A stretch of DNA of 64,000 bases. Source: Adineta vaga (Eukaryota > Rotifera). Shown here piece by piece: positions 43,269-54,427 of this stretch. Every line of letters begins with the position of its first letter. The stretch's first letter is position 1. The notes under the pieces are model-generated. The model worked only from the letters and a program-made list of their open reading frames with translations, made no database searches and was not told where the DNA came from. The translations under genes and the position numbers were made by a program. The stretch spans positions 4,340,001-4,404,000 of the forward strand of contig CP075493.1 in the NCBI GenBank assembly GCA_021613535.1, given 5' to 3'.

Positions 43269-45541
43269 TTAGACAAGTGTACCGTAACATTGTTGTCCAT
43301 AACAAGGACTTGCTGGATAGATGTTGGGTAAAATAAGAGTTTCAGTTGTTAAAATCAATGGTGTATTATCAGGTCCAGGAAATGTAAATTGTATAAACAT
43401 ACCTATCCATTGATCTTTTGGTGGAAAAGTTGATCTATACGAGTAGTTTAATGTATCATCTATTTTTGACTATAGAGAAGAATTTCAAATGTATATATGG
43501 AATGAAAAAGCAAAACAAATGATATCATACGGTTTTGATCTTTTCATTTCCTTCTAACCATTTAACGGGATTTGGAACAACTTTACCAGTTGTTGGATCT
43601 ATTCTAGCTTGTCGAAAATCGCGTCTATACGAAAGGATAAATATTCAATAATTTAATTTGATCTCTTTGACAAATTTAGTTTACTTTGTTCCAGCAATTG
43701 TTTGTGCTTTTAAGCCAATAGCACCCGTGGGTTCAGGATGTCCATCACCAACATAAACCACCGCAATAATTTCTGCATAAGAATCATAGATTGTTCGATT
43801 CCATGTTACCGATGGTAATTTCTTTTGCTAAATATTTTTTCAAAATAAATCTTATTAAAATTCAGCAATAGAAAGTATTAACTTACATCACAAACACTTG
43901 AATAAAAACTTTGAAGACTTTCATTATATCCTGAAATGGAATGTCCAACATTTGGTATTCGTCTAAATACGTAGTTTTTTTTTCTTCATTTATACTATAT
44001 ATTTCTATTTACAAATTTTGTCTACCTGAGAAATGAACCATTGGTTGCTTTTTGTAAATCATTCCAGAAAAAATCCTTAAGTTATAAACAATTTCAATTT
44101 ATCATCTATATTTTATACAAATAACCTCGCTATCAGGTAAAAAGAATTCATCATCGGCAGCTTGAATTTGATATAATCGAATACTACGATATCGATCAAA
44201 ATAAACTAATTTATAGAAACTAATAGTTCTATATGTGATCATAGATATATAGTTTTACCATAGGGATCAACAATATTAGCCATAACTTGAAGATAAGGAT
44301 TGTCTAAATACATTGTTATATTTTCAACATAATAATCTTCGAAATCATACGTCCATCCAGCAAGAGACTGAAGAAAAAGAGATGATTATTATTATCATTA
44401 TAGAAAAGATTTATCTACATACTTGATAATGACCCTTCATGTTCTTATACAAATAAAAAGCGATGACTTACAATACAAATAAACATTTTCTCATTACCTG
44501 TCGAAGATTTAACATGTCCATAACAATAGGAATAGCACCAATAACACGTTTATTATCTACAGCAGCTGTAGTCCATGCTACAATCAAATAAAAATCTACT
44601 CGAAAGGAACGATTGATCAAGAATAAACTTTACTTGTCCATCCGCGCTACAAAATGAATCAATACAATTTGACGTAAAAAAGCATACATATACGAAAATA
44701 ATTTACTTTTGATAAACCAGAAATAATAAAATGTTCAGGTGCTGGAATTTCTTGTTGACGAAGGAATTCTTGTGTTGCATCCATTCCTCGAACGACTGCC
44801 TATAATATAAAGATTATTTTTTAATAAAAAATCGAATTATTTTCTCGTACTTTTGTCATTGGCATACGAAGGAGCACATGAGGATCACTACCATTACTTT
44901 CAATAAATGTTTTCCATGTCCATGCTATGATTGCGTCTTCAGTTCGAGATTTATGAAGTGGATCAGCCTTTTCCATAGAAGAAGAAACACATCTTTAAAC
45001 ATTTTCTTGAAAATATCAATACGATACCAAAAATTCTATTGGTTGATTGGGAATCTGTCGTAGTTCTACAGCAACACTACCTGTGTTTAAAGCAAGTGCT
45101 GTTGTCCAACTTCCAGTAGGAATTCTAACTCACATAGAATGAAATAATTCAATAAGTTATAAAAATATGGTCTTACGGATTATTATTACTACCACCACTG
45201 ATAAGTAGAAAAGCTGTTTCTGAACGTCTGAGTACTTTTGGTACTGTAACAATCATATAATGCCACCAAATCGATTGTGTTGAAAACGAAGCTTACAAAA
45301 CAAAAGAAGAAGAAGAAGAAGAATCGTATTGGTGAAATATTTCAATAAGAAATATACCATCAAACCATTGTTGTGAAGTCATATTGAGTATATGAATTGT
45401 ATGTGTTGAATATGGATACATCTGAATACGTTTCCAAGCAAAAGTTGGATCAGGTGTATGAACATAATCATCAAGTGGCGTACTATAATTCTTATGTATG
45501 ATCGAAGTGATCATCGCAAGTAAGAATACTAGTCGATACAT
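43269..45541 (-). CDS. PhoPQ-activated pathogenicity-related / AprA-like secreted protein
   Basis: About twelve short exons separated by introns of about 45-70 bases; start at 45541. The signal peptide MYRLVFLLAMITSIIH leads into TPLDDYVHTPDPTFAWKRI, and then LNMTSQQW, the hallmark N terminus of the PhoPQ-related family (PF10142). Later exons carry IIAWTWKTFIESNGS, EHFIISGLSKRGWT, a VIGAIPIVMDMLNLRQ block and ADDEFFLPDSEDFFW, the alpha/beta-hydrolase-like core with its Ser-containing elbow. It ends CYGQQCYGTLV. Known members are bacterial virulence-associated proteins and Dictyostelium AprA, a secreted proliferation repressor. Exact exon boundaries were not all fixed. Secretion is likely; substrate unknown. 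Horizontal origin is possible because animal members are uncommon. Confidence 0.8.
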
Positions 45542-45957
45542 GTTTTATTTTCAAGAATGATAGTTTGATTCTATGAAATGAAGATATGATTTAATTGACT
45601 TTTTTTTTCGATCAAATGATATATCGAGTTTCCTTTAAGTACTTCAAAATCACTTTTATCAACGAAGGTCGATTCAAAAGAAATAATTGAAAATCGTACG
45701 AAGTAACTCAGTCAGATTATTCAGCATGATATTTTGTTTTATAGTGATCTGTGGCCACAAAGAAATATAACCGTCACAATCTAAACACATCCCTCGCCGA
45801 CATGCACACCCTAAAACAAGTTATTTGTACGCATGGTTTTATGAAGGAAAGAAAAAAAAATTCTGCAGTACGAGGCGAGCACACCATTATTATTGTTGTT
45901 GTTGCTCGTGTCATATGGTATTTTTACTCGTTTTTCTTCTTTTTTTTTATAGGCAAA

Positions 45958-46746
45958 ATGACAACCATAAATCTAAGGAAAACACGGGGAAATAATAAAG
46001 CTGAGAAAACATCGAATGATTTACGTGTCATTGGAGTTGGTTTACCACGTACTGGAACATCATCTGTGAAAGCTGCTTTAGAAATTCTTGGTTTTGGTCC
46101 ATGTCATCATATGACTGAATTGATGAATGAACCCGATCGAATAGTAGAATTCATTCGAGCATATGCTGGGGAAAAGGTTGATTTTCGTCGATTGATGAAA
46201 GGTTATGGATCAACTGTTGATGCACCAACATTTGATTTCTATAAAGAAATTCAACAAGCATATCCAGACGCTAAGATTATTCTTACTGTACGAGATAGTA
46301 ATGAGAAATGGTTTGAAAGTTACCAAAACACAATTGGTTTAATTGCAACCAGTAATTTTTATCATTTCTCTATTTATCTTATTCGATTTTTACGTTTACA
46401 AAGTATAATGGGAAGACAAGCCGTTCGAAAATGGATTCGAGATTATGGTGCCATCGGACCGGCAATGCATGAACAACATAATCAACGAATAATTAATGAA
46501 AATCAAACAGATGAAATCCTGATTTATAATGTTAAAGAAGGATGGATACCTCTCTGTAAATTTTTAGAAGTTAGTGTACCTGAAAATATTCCTTTTCCGA
46601 ATATTAATGATACGAAAGAATTTCAACGTAATATAAGGTTGGCAAAGATTCTTGGATTATGCTCTTGGACAGTCGTTGGATTGATATTTACCGGTTTGAC
46701 TTATTTTACTCTGCAAAAAACGAACATAATATCAAAATGGTTTTAG
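45958..46746 (+). CDS. Sulfotransferase-like P-loop protein with C-terminal membrane anchor
   Basis: 262 residues from MTTINLRKTRG. The upstream frame is open but an acceptor (ttttttatag) directly precedes gcaaaATG, so this start is preferred. Residues about 22-60 contain VIGVGLPRTGTSSVKAALE, the PAPS 5'-phosphosulfate loop of the Sulfotransferase_4 group. It is followed by DAPTFDFYKEIQQAYPDAKI and ILTVRDSNEKWFESY, where the Arg-x-Ser segment should bind the 3'-phosphate. A hydrophobic helix near the end (SWTVVGLIFTGLTYFTL) probably anchors it in a membrane. Related proteins are frequent in fungi and marine invertebrates; the acceptor substrate is unknown. Confidence 0.75.
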   Translation: MTTINLRKTRGNNKAEKTSNDLRVIGVGLPRTGTSSVKAALEILGFGPCHHMTELMNEPDRIVEFIRAYAGEKVDFRRLMKGYGSTVDAPTFDFYKEIQQAYPDAKIILTVRDSNEKWFESYQNTIGLIATSNFYHFSIYLIRFLRLQSIMGRQAVRKWIRDYGAIGPAMHEQHNQRIINENQTDEILIYNVKEGWIPLCKFLEVSVPENIPFPNINDTKEFQRNIRLAKILGLCSWTVVGLIFTGLTYFTLQKTNIISKWF

Positions 46747-47091
46747 AAAATGATAATATATTTGAAAAAAAATTATTTTTCTCTGCGAGAAAAGATCTAG
46801 ATATAGAAAAGAAACTCTAATAAACTCTTTTGCTTTCATTCTATATATATATATATATATGATAATATTAAGTTCAAAGAAATAGATGGCTTATTTCATT
46901 CAAGCGAGATATAATTGCATCAAAACGGGAGGTGTCACCTGAAGCGATTCTCTCGGTAGAAAAAAATGCATTAAATTTTGAAATATTTTGACATCGCAGT
47001 AAAAAAGTCGAATAACTGAAATAGTGAAAAGCTAATATAAGATTATCTCTAATCTAGTTTTAATTTGTTGATCATTCACACTTACATCTAT
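46747..47091. other. Convergent intergenic spacer with (TA)n
   Basis: 345 bases between two converging genes. A short (TA)n run at about 46841-46860 lies near a likely polyadenylation region (aataaactc). No gene. Confidence 0.5.
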
Positions 47092-48114
47092 TCATATACA
47101 TACACATTTTGGACGATGTTTTTCAAAGAAGTTCTTTAAATTTCGACGAAATCCATTGTTCGTGATGTATGATATGTAGAAACTCGATGTAAAAAATGTA
47201 TATGACATTAAATTAACTGTTTCCGATAGGATATTTTCCAGAGCAATTTGATAAGCAGATTTCGTTCGATTTTGAGTGATATTCGAATAAATAAGGAAAG
47301 TCGCATATGGTATACGTGTTGTTAAAGCAACAGTCATTTGTAATATAAGCATTACAGTTAGTTGTGAGTCAATTTGTTGTACAATCGATCGTCGTACAGT
47401 CATACTCGATAGATTATCATTTATCGGAACGATCTTTTGTGTAATTAAACCTCGAATACTACGTAATAAAATGATACCAAGAATAATCATTACTATGGGC
47501 GTACACATTGCAGTGACACATGCTTCAATATAATTATCAAATATTGCGTAAAATCCTGGACGAGGAATACATTTTCCATTTGTGGTTCTATATAAAAACA
47601 GTCGATGTCCAAAAAATAACAACCAAAAGATAACGCTCGCAAGAGATAATTTATAAGCTAATTCAACACGATTAGTCCATTTTCGAAATGCTAAAATAAA
47701 TGAATAAAAACTCTGTATGTGTCATTGAATTGACTTACCATCTGAATATTGTAGAGATAGGATTCGATCAGTAGTTGCAAATGTAAATAGAGTCAATGAA
47801 ACAACATGATTCCAAACGGAATCAAATTGTCGAAGTTTACAAAGAATATCGTAATGTGTGGTAATTGAAATTTGAAAGCCACGTTGTAATACTCGTGTTA
47901 ACAATAAGAAATCAAAATAAAAAAAGCTTGATATAGCTTCGAAGAATAAATAAATCGCATAAGCTCGCTGGAAATAAGTTCGGGAACGAAATACAATCAT
48001 ATTTCCAATACAACCAATATTACCTGCTATCCATAGAAACGAACCAAGATATATATTCAATTGATAAGGTATTGCTAAAAGTATACTGCTAACATTATTA
48101 ATTGTCGTATTCAT
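47092..48114 (-). CDS. Rhodopsin-like 7TM receptor (peptide-receptor type)
   Basis: Two exons, 48114-47739 and 47690-47092, total 975 bases and 324 residues. Seven hydrophobic segments; helix 1 has GNIGCIGNMIVF with the conserved Asn. LFTFATTDRILSLQ contains a DRY-like DR after helix 3, and CKLRQFDSVW before it carries the conserved Cys. The third inner loop has RRSIVQQIDSQLTVMLILQM, then a helix 6-7 region ending SFYISYITNNGFRRNLKNFF. It resembles the large FMRFamide-type receptor sets of rotifers and belongs to a different subfamily from the receptors at 26-30 kb. Ligand unknown. Confidence 0.8.
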
Positions 48115-49203
48115 GATAAAGTGAAAACGACTGAAACAACTACAAAAAATAATCTTTTTTTACATTCTCCTATATTAAATCATTCATGTATACATAATTA
48201 ATGCTGAAGAGCAATACGTCAGCACGCATTTTTATCTAGTTTTAATAAGAGATAGTGCATAATTAAAAGCAACATGTAACTTATTTTATTTAAGAATGCC
48301 ATAAGAATCTATATATGACGTACAGATATTATAATTGCTAGTGATAGCGCGTTGAAGATGAAGAGAACTATAGCAACGGTATAAGTGTTGAAAACATGAA
48401 ATGAATTATTCATCATGGATGAAATAAATCTTGGAAATTACATTAATTTGACTAGAATGCATTCTTTAAAGAATTCACATTAGAACTTTCAGTTTCCCAT
48501 TTGTTTCATCGTATTTGAATAAACAATTTGACGTATTTTTAATAAATAGAAAATTTGAGATCATCATTCTTTATATATGAAGGCAATGTTTGTCCAACTA
48601 TTACGAAGGATTTTTTAGATTTTATCTCGCTTCAATTCGTTGTCGGATTATTCATCGTGTATCTATTGAGATTCAAATAAGAACTTAACTGTATCATTTC
48701 CTATAGCTTTATTCCAATGTCACCTGTCGAATTATAGTTGTAGACAAAGGTGTGGTTATTAACTTTAATAAACCAGGAAATATCTTAGAACAGCATCGAT
48801 AACTACAAATTCCTTGTGACACTGCATATTTGTATTTAGCTTCAATGTATTAGGAAATTATCTCATCATCTTTGCAATTGACAGTGTCTATCACTATATT
48901 ATCGTAGCAATAGGTGACGTCTTCCTAATCACAATAGAGAATGTATTCTACACGTTATAAATTTTGCTTAACAACCATTATGAGTCATAACACAGTAGAA
49001 AAGAAAAAAAAAACATATGTAGTTGCATCTGATAAATCATTTTTTCGTAAGCAACACGGTAAAGTGTGCCGCACTTCTTATTCAATTTTCATTGACTCAT
49101 CGGTTTAGAAAAAAATACTCCAAGTGCGTTTGTTCACATTATAGCGAACTCTATCTAAAAAGTACGTTACCATTTAGGTCATTTGTTGAGTTGTTTTACA
49201 TAA
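48115..49203. other. Long intergenic region
   Basis: About 1.1 kb upstream of both flanking genes. AT-rich and gene-free apart from the short decayed remnants noted at about 48,716-48,960. Confidence 0.45.
48716..48802 (+). pseudogene. Possible decayed ABC-transporter ATPase fragment
   Basis: A short open stretch reads NVTCRIIVVDKGVVINFNKP and GNILEQ before a stop. This resembles the sequence after the H-loop in ABC ATPases (DRIIVLDKGxVxEFxxPxxLL). No Walker or signature motif lies nearby. A second stretch after 48,840 (GNYLIIFAIDSVYHYIIVAI) is also open but unassigned. A degraded remnant is the likeliest reading. Confidence 0.3.
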
Positions 49204-50490
49204 ATGCATAGACCACTCTCTTCTGGAAACGCGATGAACCATTCGAAAAACCCGCAGAGACTAGTTTCTGCTTCTCAAACAAGAAAAAATCTGACTATAT
49301 CCACTGGAACGCCTGCATCTACATTTAGTAAAACAAAAATTCGAAGTACTTATTCTGATGTTTTTACAAATGCCATCGCACGTTTTACATCATTTACTTC
49401 ATCGTGTCCAGTTCGTGTGGATACGACCGATCGATTTACAGTTTGTGCTCGTGTCCGTCCATTTTCGACAGAAGAAGCTGCTCGCACGGATCAATACGAT
49501 TGTGTAACTACAACTGATCGCACAGTAACTGTACATGCTGGAAATTTACACTTAAATAATCTAGAAATAAAACATACAACATTTCAACTTGATCATATTT
49601 TTGGAGAATATTCAAGCAATGCAGATGTATATAATATCGTTCGAAAAACAATTGTACAATCGATTCCTCAAAAAGATATACTACCTGTTGATTCTACCGT
49701 ATTTTTATATGGAAAGACGGGAACAGGAAAATCACATACTATTAATGGTATTGCTCAACTTTTTGCTCAAGACGTTTTTCATCTCATTGCAAATTGTCAA
49801 TATAATATACGAATTGGTATTTCGGCTGTTGAAATTGTTGCAGGTACAAAAGGATTTATTGTTTCAAAAGATAACATTTGTGATCTGTATAATAATGGTA
49901 ATCTCGTTTACTTCCGTGATGATGCCGATGGAACTGTACACCTGAGAGGAGCAAAAGAATATTTATGCGATACCAGTACTGAATTGAATGCATTGATTAA
50001 GAAAGCGAAAGATGTCCGACGTACACAAGCAACAACTCGTAATACTGAATCATCTCGATCTCATCTAATCTATTTTATACGTATACGAAAAGTAACGCAT
50101 GATTTCGACGATGAAGAAATTCTTTCTACAATTACTTTTGTTGATTTAGCTGGAAATGAAGGTAAACAAGATTCTCTACATTATAAAGGAAGTAGTGATC
50201 ATATTAAAGATTCTACTTCTATCAATCGTAGTCTAGCTAGTTTACAAGATTGTATACGTGCTGCAGCAGATGATACAAGAGTAATTCCATTTCGTGGAAG
50301 TATTTTAACTCGTCTGCTTAAAAAATGTTTCTATTCTAAAGAATCAAAAACCATTTTTATTGGTACTGTATCTGGATTACCGATGGACATCGAACAAAGT
50401 TTATTAACATTAAGATATACTGGTTTAATCAAATGGACTCTACCAGAATTTATAACTGAACAAACGGTTAAATTAGATGCGACATTATGA
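49204..50490 (+). CDS. Divergent motor-only kinesin
   Basis: Intronless, 428 residues. After a serine/threonine-rich N-terminal extension of about 75 residues, the motor domain fills the rest: FTVCARVRPFSTEE, P-loop YGKTGTGKSHT (about 169-179), switch I NTESSRSH, switch II DLAGNE, and helix-4 region SINRSLASLQDCIRA with RGSILTRLLKKCF. The core resembles kinesin-13 motors (KIF2/KIF24). It differs at GKTGTGKSHT for GQTGSGKT and DLAGNE for DLAGSE. The protein ends about 20 residues after the domain, with no coiled coil, so it could be a monomeric motor or microtubule depolymeriser. The lack of introns suggests a retrocopy that has kept an open frame. Confidence 0.85.
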   Translation: MHRPLSSGNAMNHSKNPQRLVSASQTRKNLTISTGTPASTFSKTKIRSTYSDVFTNAIARFTSFTSSCPVRVDTTDRFTVCARVRPFSTEEAARTDQYDCVTTTDRTVTVHAGNLHLNNLEIKHTTFQLDHIFGEYSSNADVYNIVRKTIVQSIPQKDILPVDSTVFLYGKTGTGKSHTINGIAQLFAQDVFHLIANCQYNIRIGISAVEIVAGTKGFIVSKDNICDLYNNGNLVYFRDDADGTVHLRGAKEYLCDTSTELNALIKKAKDVRRTQATTRNTESSRSHLIYFIRIRKVTHDFDDEEILSTITFVDLAGNEGKQDSLHYKGSSDHIKDSTSINRSLASLQDCIRAAADDTRVIPFRGSILTRLLKKCFYSKESKTIFIGTVSGLPMDIEQSLLTLRYTGLIKWTLPEFITEQTVKLDATL

Positions 50491-51310
50491 CATTAATTAC
50501 ACCATATTCATTTGTGATCTATCTATTCTTTTTTTAAATTATGATGTGAATCAGTTGTATGAAAAAGGGTATTCTATCTCAAAAAGATTTGTCTTGCATA
50601 ATCATGAAAAATAAAAAGATAAATTCGACATTTTTTATTTCAATTATCGAAAACTCTAAATTGTATTTTTCATTTGTTTTTTATTGTGTCGAATGTAAAT
50701 AGTACTAGGTGATATTAGTTCTTCTCCGTCGAAATCTGAATATCCAGATGAATTACTCGTCTGGATTACAAATAGAACATTACTGTCCATGAATTCAGTC
50801 ATTTCGCGAGTGCGACTTGCCGATATAAAGGTAGGAAAACAAATACGTCTATCGAAGAAATATGTCACATGTTGGAAGAAATATATGATCGTTCGTACGG
50901 TACTGAGTCATCGACATCGTCACTAGAAGAAGAAAAAGTCACTTACATTTGTGTTGATATCTTCAAGATAAAGAACAGAATATTATTTTCACTATTTCAT
51001 CATACTGTGCATTTATTCAAATCTTATTTTCTTATCACATTCGAATATTCACAATATCTATATTGAATATAATTGTATATTTTTCATATACATATGATCC
51101 TTGAAAAGATCAGATGCTGTATTTTTCAAGGTCTTGCGGAATTTCCCAGTGAGTCATTGTATGAGACAAGACATGGAAGAATGGAAATTAGTAGTAACGC
51201 ATTGCATACGTGATGCCAAATATTTCGATATTGATCATATAAAAATTTTCTTTTCATAATTTTAGATATTCAACGTTTTACTATTAATTCGATTAAAATT
51301 CTAATATCAA
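50491..51310. other. Intergenic region with two uncertain short frames
   Basis: 820 bases. Short open frames at 50,656-50,868 (minus) and 50,869-51,066 (plus) carry acidic or serine-rich patches but no motif and no supporting splice structure. I do not call them genes. Confidence 0.4.
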
Positions 51311-52944
51311 ATGACTCATTTAGAAGATATGCCAAATGAATTATGGCTTCAAATGTTTTCTTACATGAATATTATTGATTTATTTAAAGCATTTTATCCT
51401 TTAAATTCTCGTTGTATCAAACTTATATATGCTTCTACTCGTCATGTTGAATTACCTAGTTATACAAGTATTTTATGGCTTGAAAATATATACCACAAAT
51501 TGAATCAAATATCGAGAAAATGTTTCTTGATGAAAACTATTTAGTATACATATTTAAAACCAATTGGACTTTTTCAAAACTTCGTAATCTTCATATACAA
51601 GGTACTCGCTGGACTATGGGTATACGATTTGAAAACGGATTCTGTCGCAATATATTAGTTACTTCTTTAAATGTTCTTCGTCGTGGAAATCTTCCAACAA
51701 AATCTATTTTTAAAGTTCCACTTTCTAATAACAATCAGGTGAGTAACAAATACTAGTGAATATCTGCGCAATTTTAATAGAAATATATCTTCATATTAGA
51801 TTGACGAAAGTGATTCAAACGACATACTATGTCCATATATCAATTATCTATCGACTGATCAATGTTCTGAGACACGTTTATTACGGATTTTGCAATGTAC
51901 ACCCATGTTAACTCATTTGAAATTATGTGGTAATCGATGGGATCAATCATCTCTGTATTATGGAGTCCTGTGGGATAATATACAATTGAATTTAATCGAA
52001 TTAATCATCGAAGATATGGAAACATATAGTTTGGATCTTTTAGCACGTATGCTTAATACGTCCAACGTATCGCTTAGGAAATGCAGAGTTCATATCTGTA
52101 ATTATGATAGGATTGATGGTGATACAATAAAACGCATGTTCCAGCCATGTGAACAATTAAAACATTTTGAATTTTTCTTTGAATACCATAGTTCTATACA
52201 CGACTTAGATCCTTCTATCGAATCAATTAAAAACGAATGGCAATTTGATTCCCATCATCTCTCAATTTATATTCAAAAAAATGAAGTCAATAGAAGTATA
52301 AAAATTACTTCAATGCCATGTCATTCTTCTTTTATATTCATAAACAATCTTTATGATTGGTGTGTGAATGAAATGGATTCACATTCAAACCATTTTCGTT
52401 TTACTAATGTTAATCAAATTCATATCACTAACAATGTTGATCAATTAATTACTCTCGGATATTTATATTTTCTTGATCGAACATTTACGGCAGCGTATCA
52501 AACATTACAATTCGACGTCTGTATTTTAGAATCACCGGAAATTTTATTTGATATGGTAATACTTTCTTATTTTGAAAAAAAAAGAAGATTTTTCATCTAG
52601 TTTATTTCTAGCTCATTGAAGATACGTCGATGCCACCGGTTTTACGTCGTGTACATAAGTTTATTATTAATTCATTGGATAATTTTACTCCATTTATGTT
52701 ATGTGTCTGGATTCTTCTCATGCCGAATTTAGAAATATTAAAAATTTCAAATTTAAGAGATTTTGATAAAATTATATTGGTCAAAGAATTATTCCTCGAA
52801 ATTAATCGTGATGAACGACTGAAATCAAAATTTGAACATATTAAAGAAGTAGTTCTTTTTGAAAAAGATGATTATATAACTCCAGAAATGAGTGATGTAG
52901 CTGTTAAATTTCAAAATATTTTCATCAATGCTATTATTCATTGA
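51311..52944 (+). CDS. F-box-like protein with LRR-like body, apparent frameshift
   Basis: The start MTHLEDMPNELWLQMFSYMN is a clear F-box opening (residues 1-45). After about residue 60 the frame must shift at about 51,480-51,520: the continuing frame reads IESNIEKMFLDENYLVYIFK and stays open. No GT-AG intron explains the shift. Two further introns are clean: one after NNNQ (51,739 to about 51,800) and one after LFDM (52,555 to about 52,611), leading to LIEDTSMPPVLRRVHKFI. The body has leucine-rich repeat-like spacing (LTHLKLCGN, LIELIIED, LKHFEFFFE). F-box proteins recruit targets to SCF ubiquitin ligases. Either a recently frameshifted gene or a sequence error. Confidence 0.6.
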
Positions 52945-53256
52945 TATAACCTGTTGCATAAACAATTGTCAAGAATTTTTCACATTAAAAATCTATACAA
53001 GAAATATATTCTATTATGAGAAATAAGATAAATGTTAACGCGTTATTCAAGAACAGATAGAATATTAAATTAGTACAATATTTGTGTGTGCAAATCTACT
53101 CGTATCCAATGGGCACATCTTCCTTTTGCGATGAAATCTAAGGAGATATGATTTTAAATATAGCATCAATTTTCTTTTATCAATTACAAAGGATTAGTAA
53201 TGAAATCGTATTGACCGAATTATTTTCTCTTTTTGCGTACTTGAATCGTTTGAAAA
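52945..53256. other. Intergenic region
   Basis: 312 bases, AT-rich, nothing recognised. Confidence 0.5.
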
Positions 53257-54427
53257 ATGAATACGTTTCTAGTATTTCTCTTTTGTCCATTGTATTGTTT
53301 ATCATGTTTACTACTTAGAAATGTTGCTGTTGCAAATGATATAGGTAAACGAAAACATATGTTTAAGATTTTATCAAATTATAATTGAATAGTTACACTG
53401 TTTAGTTTTTAATCATCCAGGTGGTATACATCCTCAAAAACAATTGGATTTTGTAAAAGCAAAAATTGTTCAACAAGAACAACCCTATTACGATGCCTTT
53501 CTTCAACTAATCAATAAGACAAATGAAGCATTCACTCATCCGACTCATGCAGTAGCGAATTTTTCTGTACCTGGTTATTATGTTAATCCGGCATTACATA
53601 TCAATCGATCATGGCCACTTCAAACAGATTCATTCGATGCATATGCATGTGCATTAGCTTATCATTTAACTGGTGGTCAATCAATCTATGCAAATGAATC
53701 ATTACGATTCTTAAAAGCATGGGCTGATTTAAATACTGTCTATTCGGATGCAGATGGTGTTCTTGTTATGACTTATGCAGGTACTGGAATGATTATTGCT
53801 GGTGAATTACTTTATAATTATAATGGTTGGAATTCAACAGATCGAGACAAATATTTTCAATGGGTAACTAATGTTTATTCAAAAGCATCAAATCAAATCA
53901 AAGGAAATACAAATAATTGGGGAGATTGGGGACGTTTAGGTTCAATTTTAACTGCTCATTTATTTAATAATACGGAACAATTCGGCGAAGTTGTTGATTT
54001 AATTAAGAGTGATCTATTTTCAAAGATTGCACAAGATGGTCATATGCCAGAAGAAACAAGACGAGGAGCCAATGGTATTTGGTATACATATTTTTCTCTG
54101 GCACCAATGACAGCTGCATCTTGGATTACTTATCAAACGACGGAAGAAAATATATTCAGTCTTTCACAAGGTAATGCATCAATCAAATTAGCACTCGATT
54201 ATCTCTATTATTATAATCTTCATCCTGATCAATGGCCTTGGTTTCAAAATCCAAATAAAGGTTCACCATCATTATGGCCAGGTAATTTATTAGAAGTAAT
54301 GGGATCTTTATATAATGATAATGATTATATAAATTATGTTCAATCATCAAGACCTCTCATATATCCAATACATCATTTTGCGTGGACATTTCCAACATTA
54401 ATGAAAGTTCAATGGAATTATGATTGA
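53257..54427 (+). CDS. Secreted alginate lyase-family polysaccharide lyase
   Basis: Two exons, 53257-53344 and 53406-54427, total 1110 bases and 369 residues. Exon 1 is mainly a signal peptide (MNTFLVFLFCPLYCLSCLLL). The mature protein starts HPGGIHPQKQLDFVKAKI, typical of the alginate lyase fold (PF05426, an alpha/alpha barrel). Visible family elements are QTDSFDAYACALAYHLTG, a NNWGDWG segment where the family has its catalytic Asn-His region, and DGHMPEETRRGANGIWYTYF with Glu-Arg and Tyr. It should cleave uronic-acid polysaccharides by beta-elimination, probably in the gut. Such enzymes are mainly bacterial and fungal, so horizontal gain is likely. The intron sits just after the signal peptide. 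Confidence 0.82.

Noticed and set aside
50656-51066. Short frames on both strands between kinesin and F-box genes
   Set aside because: No motif or splice structure, about 65-70 codons each.
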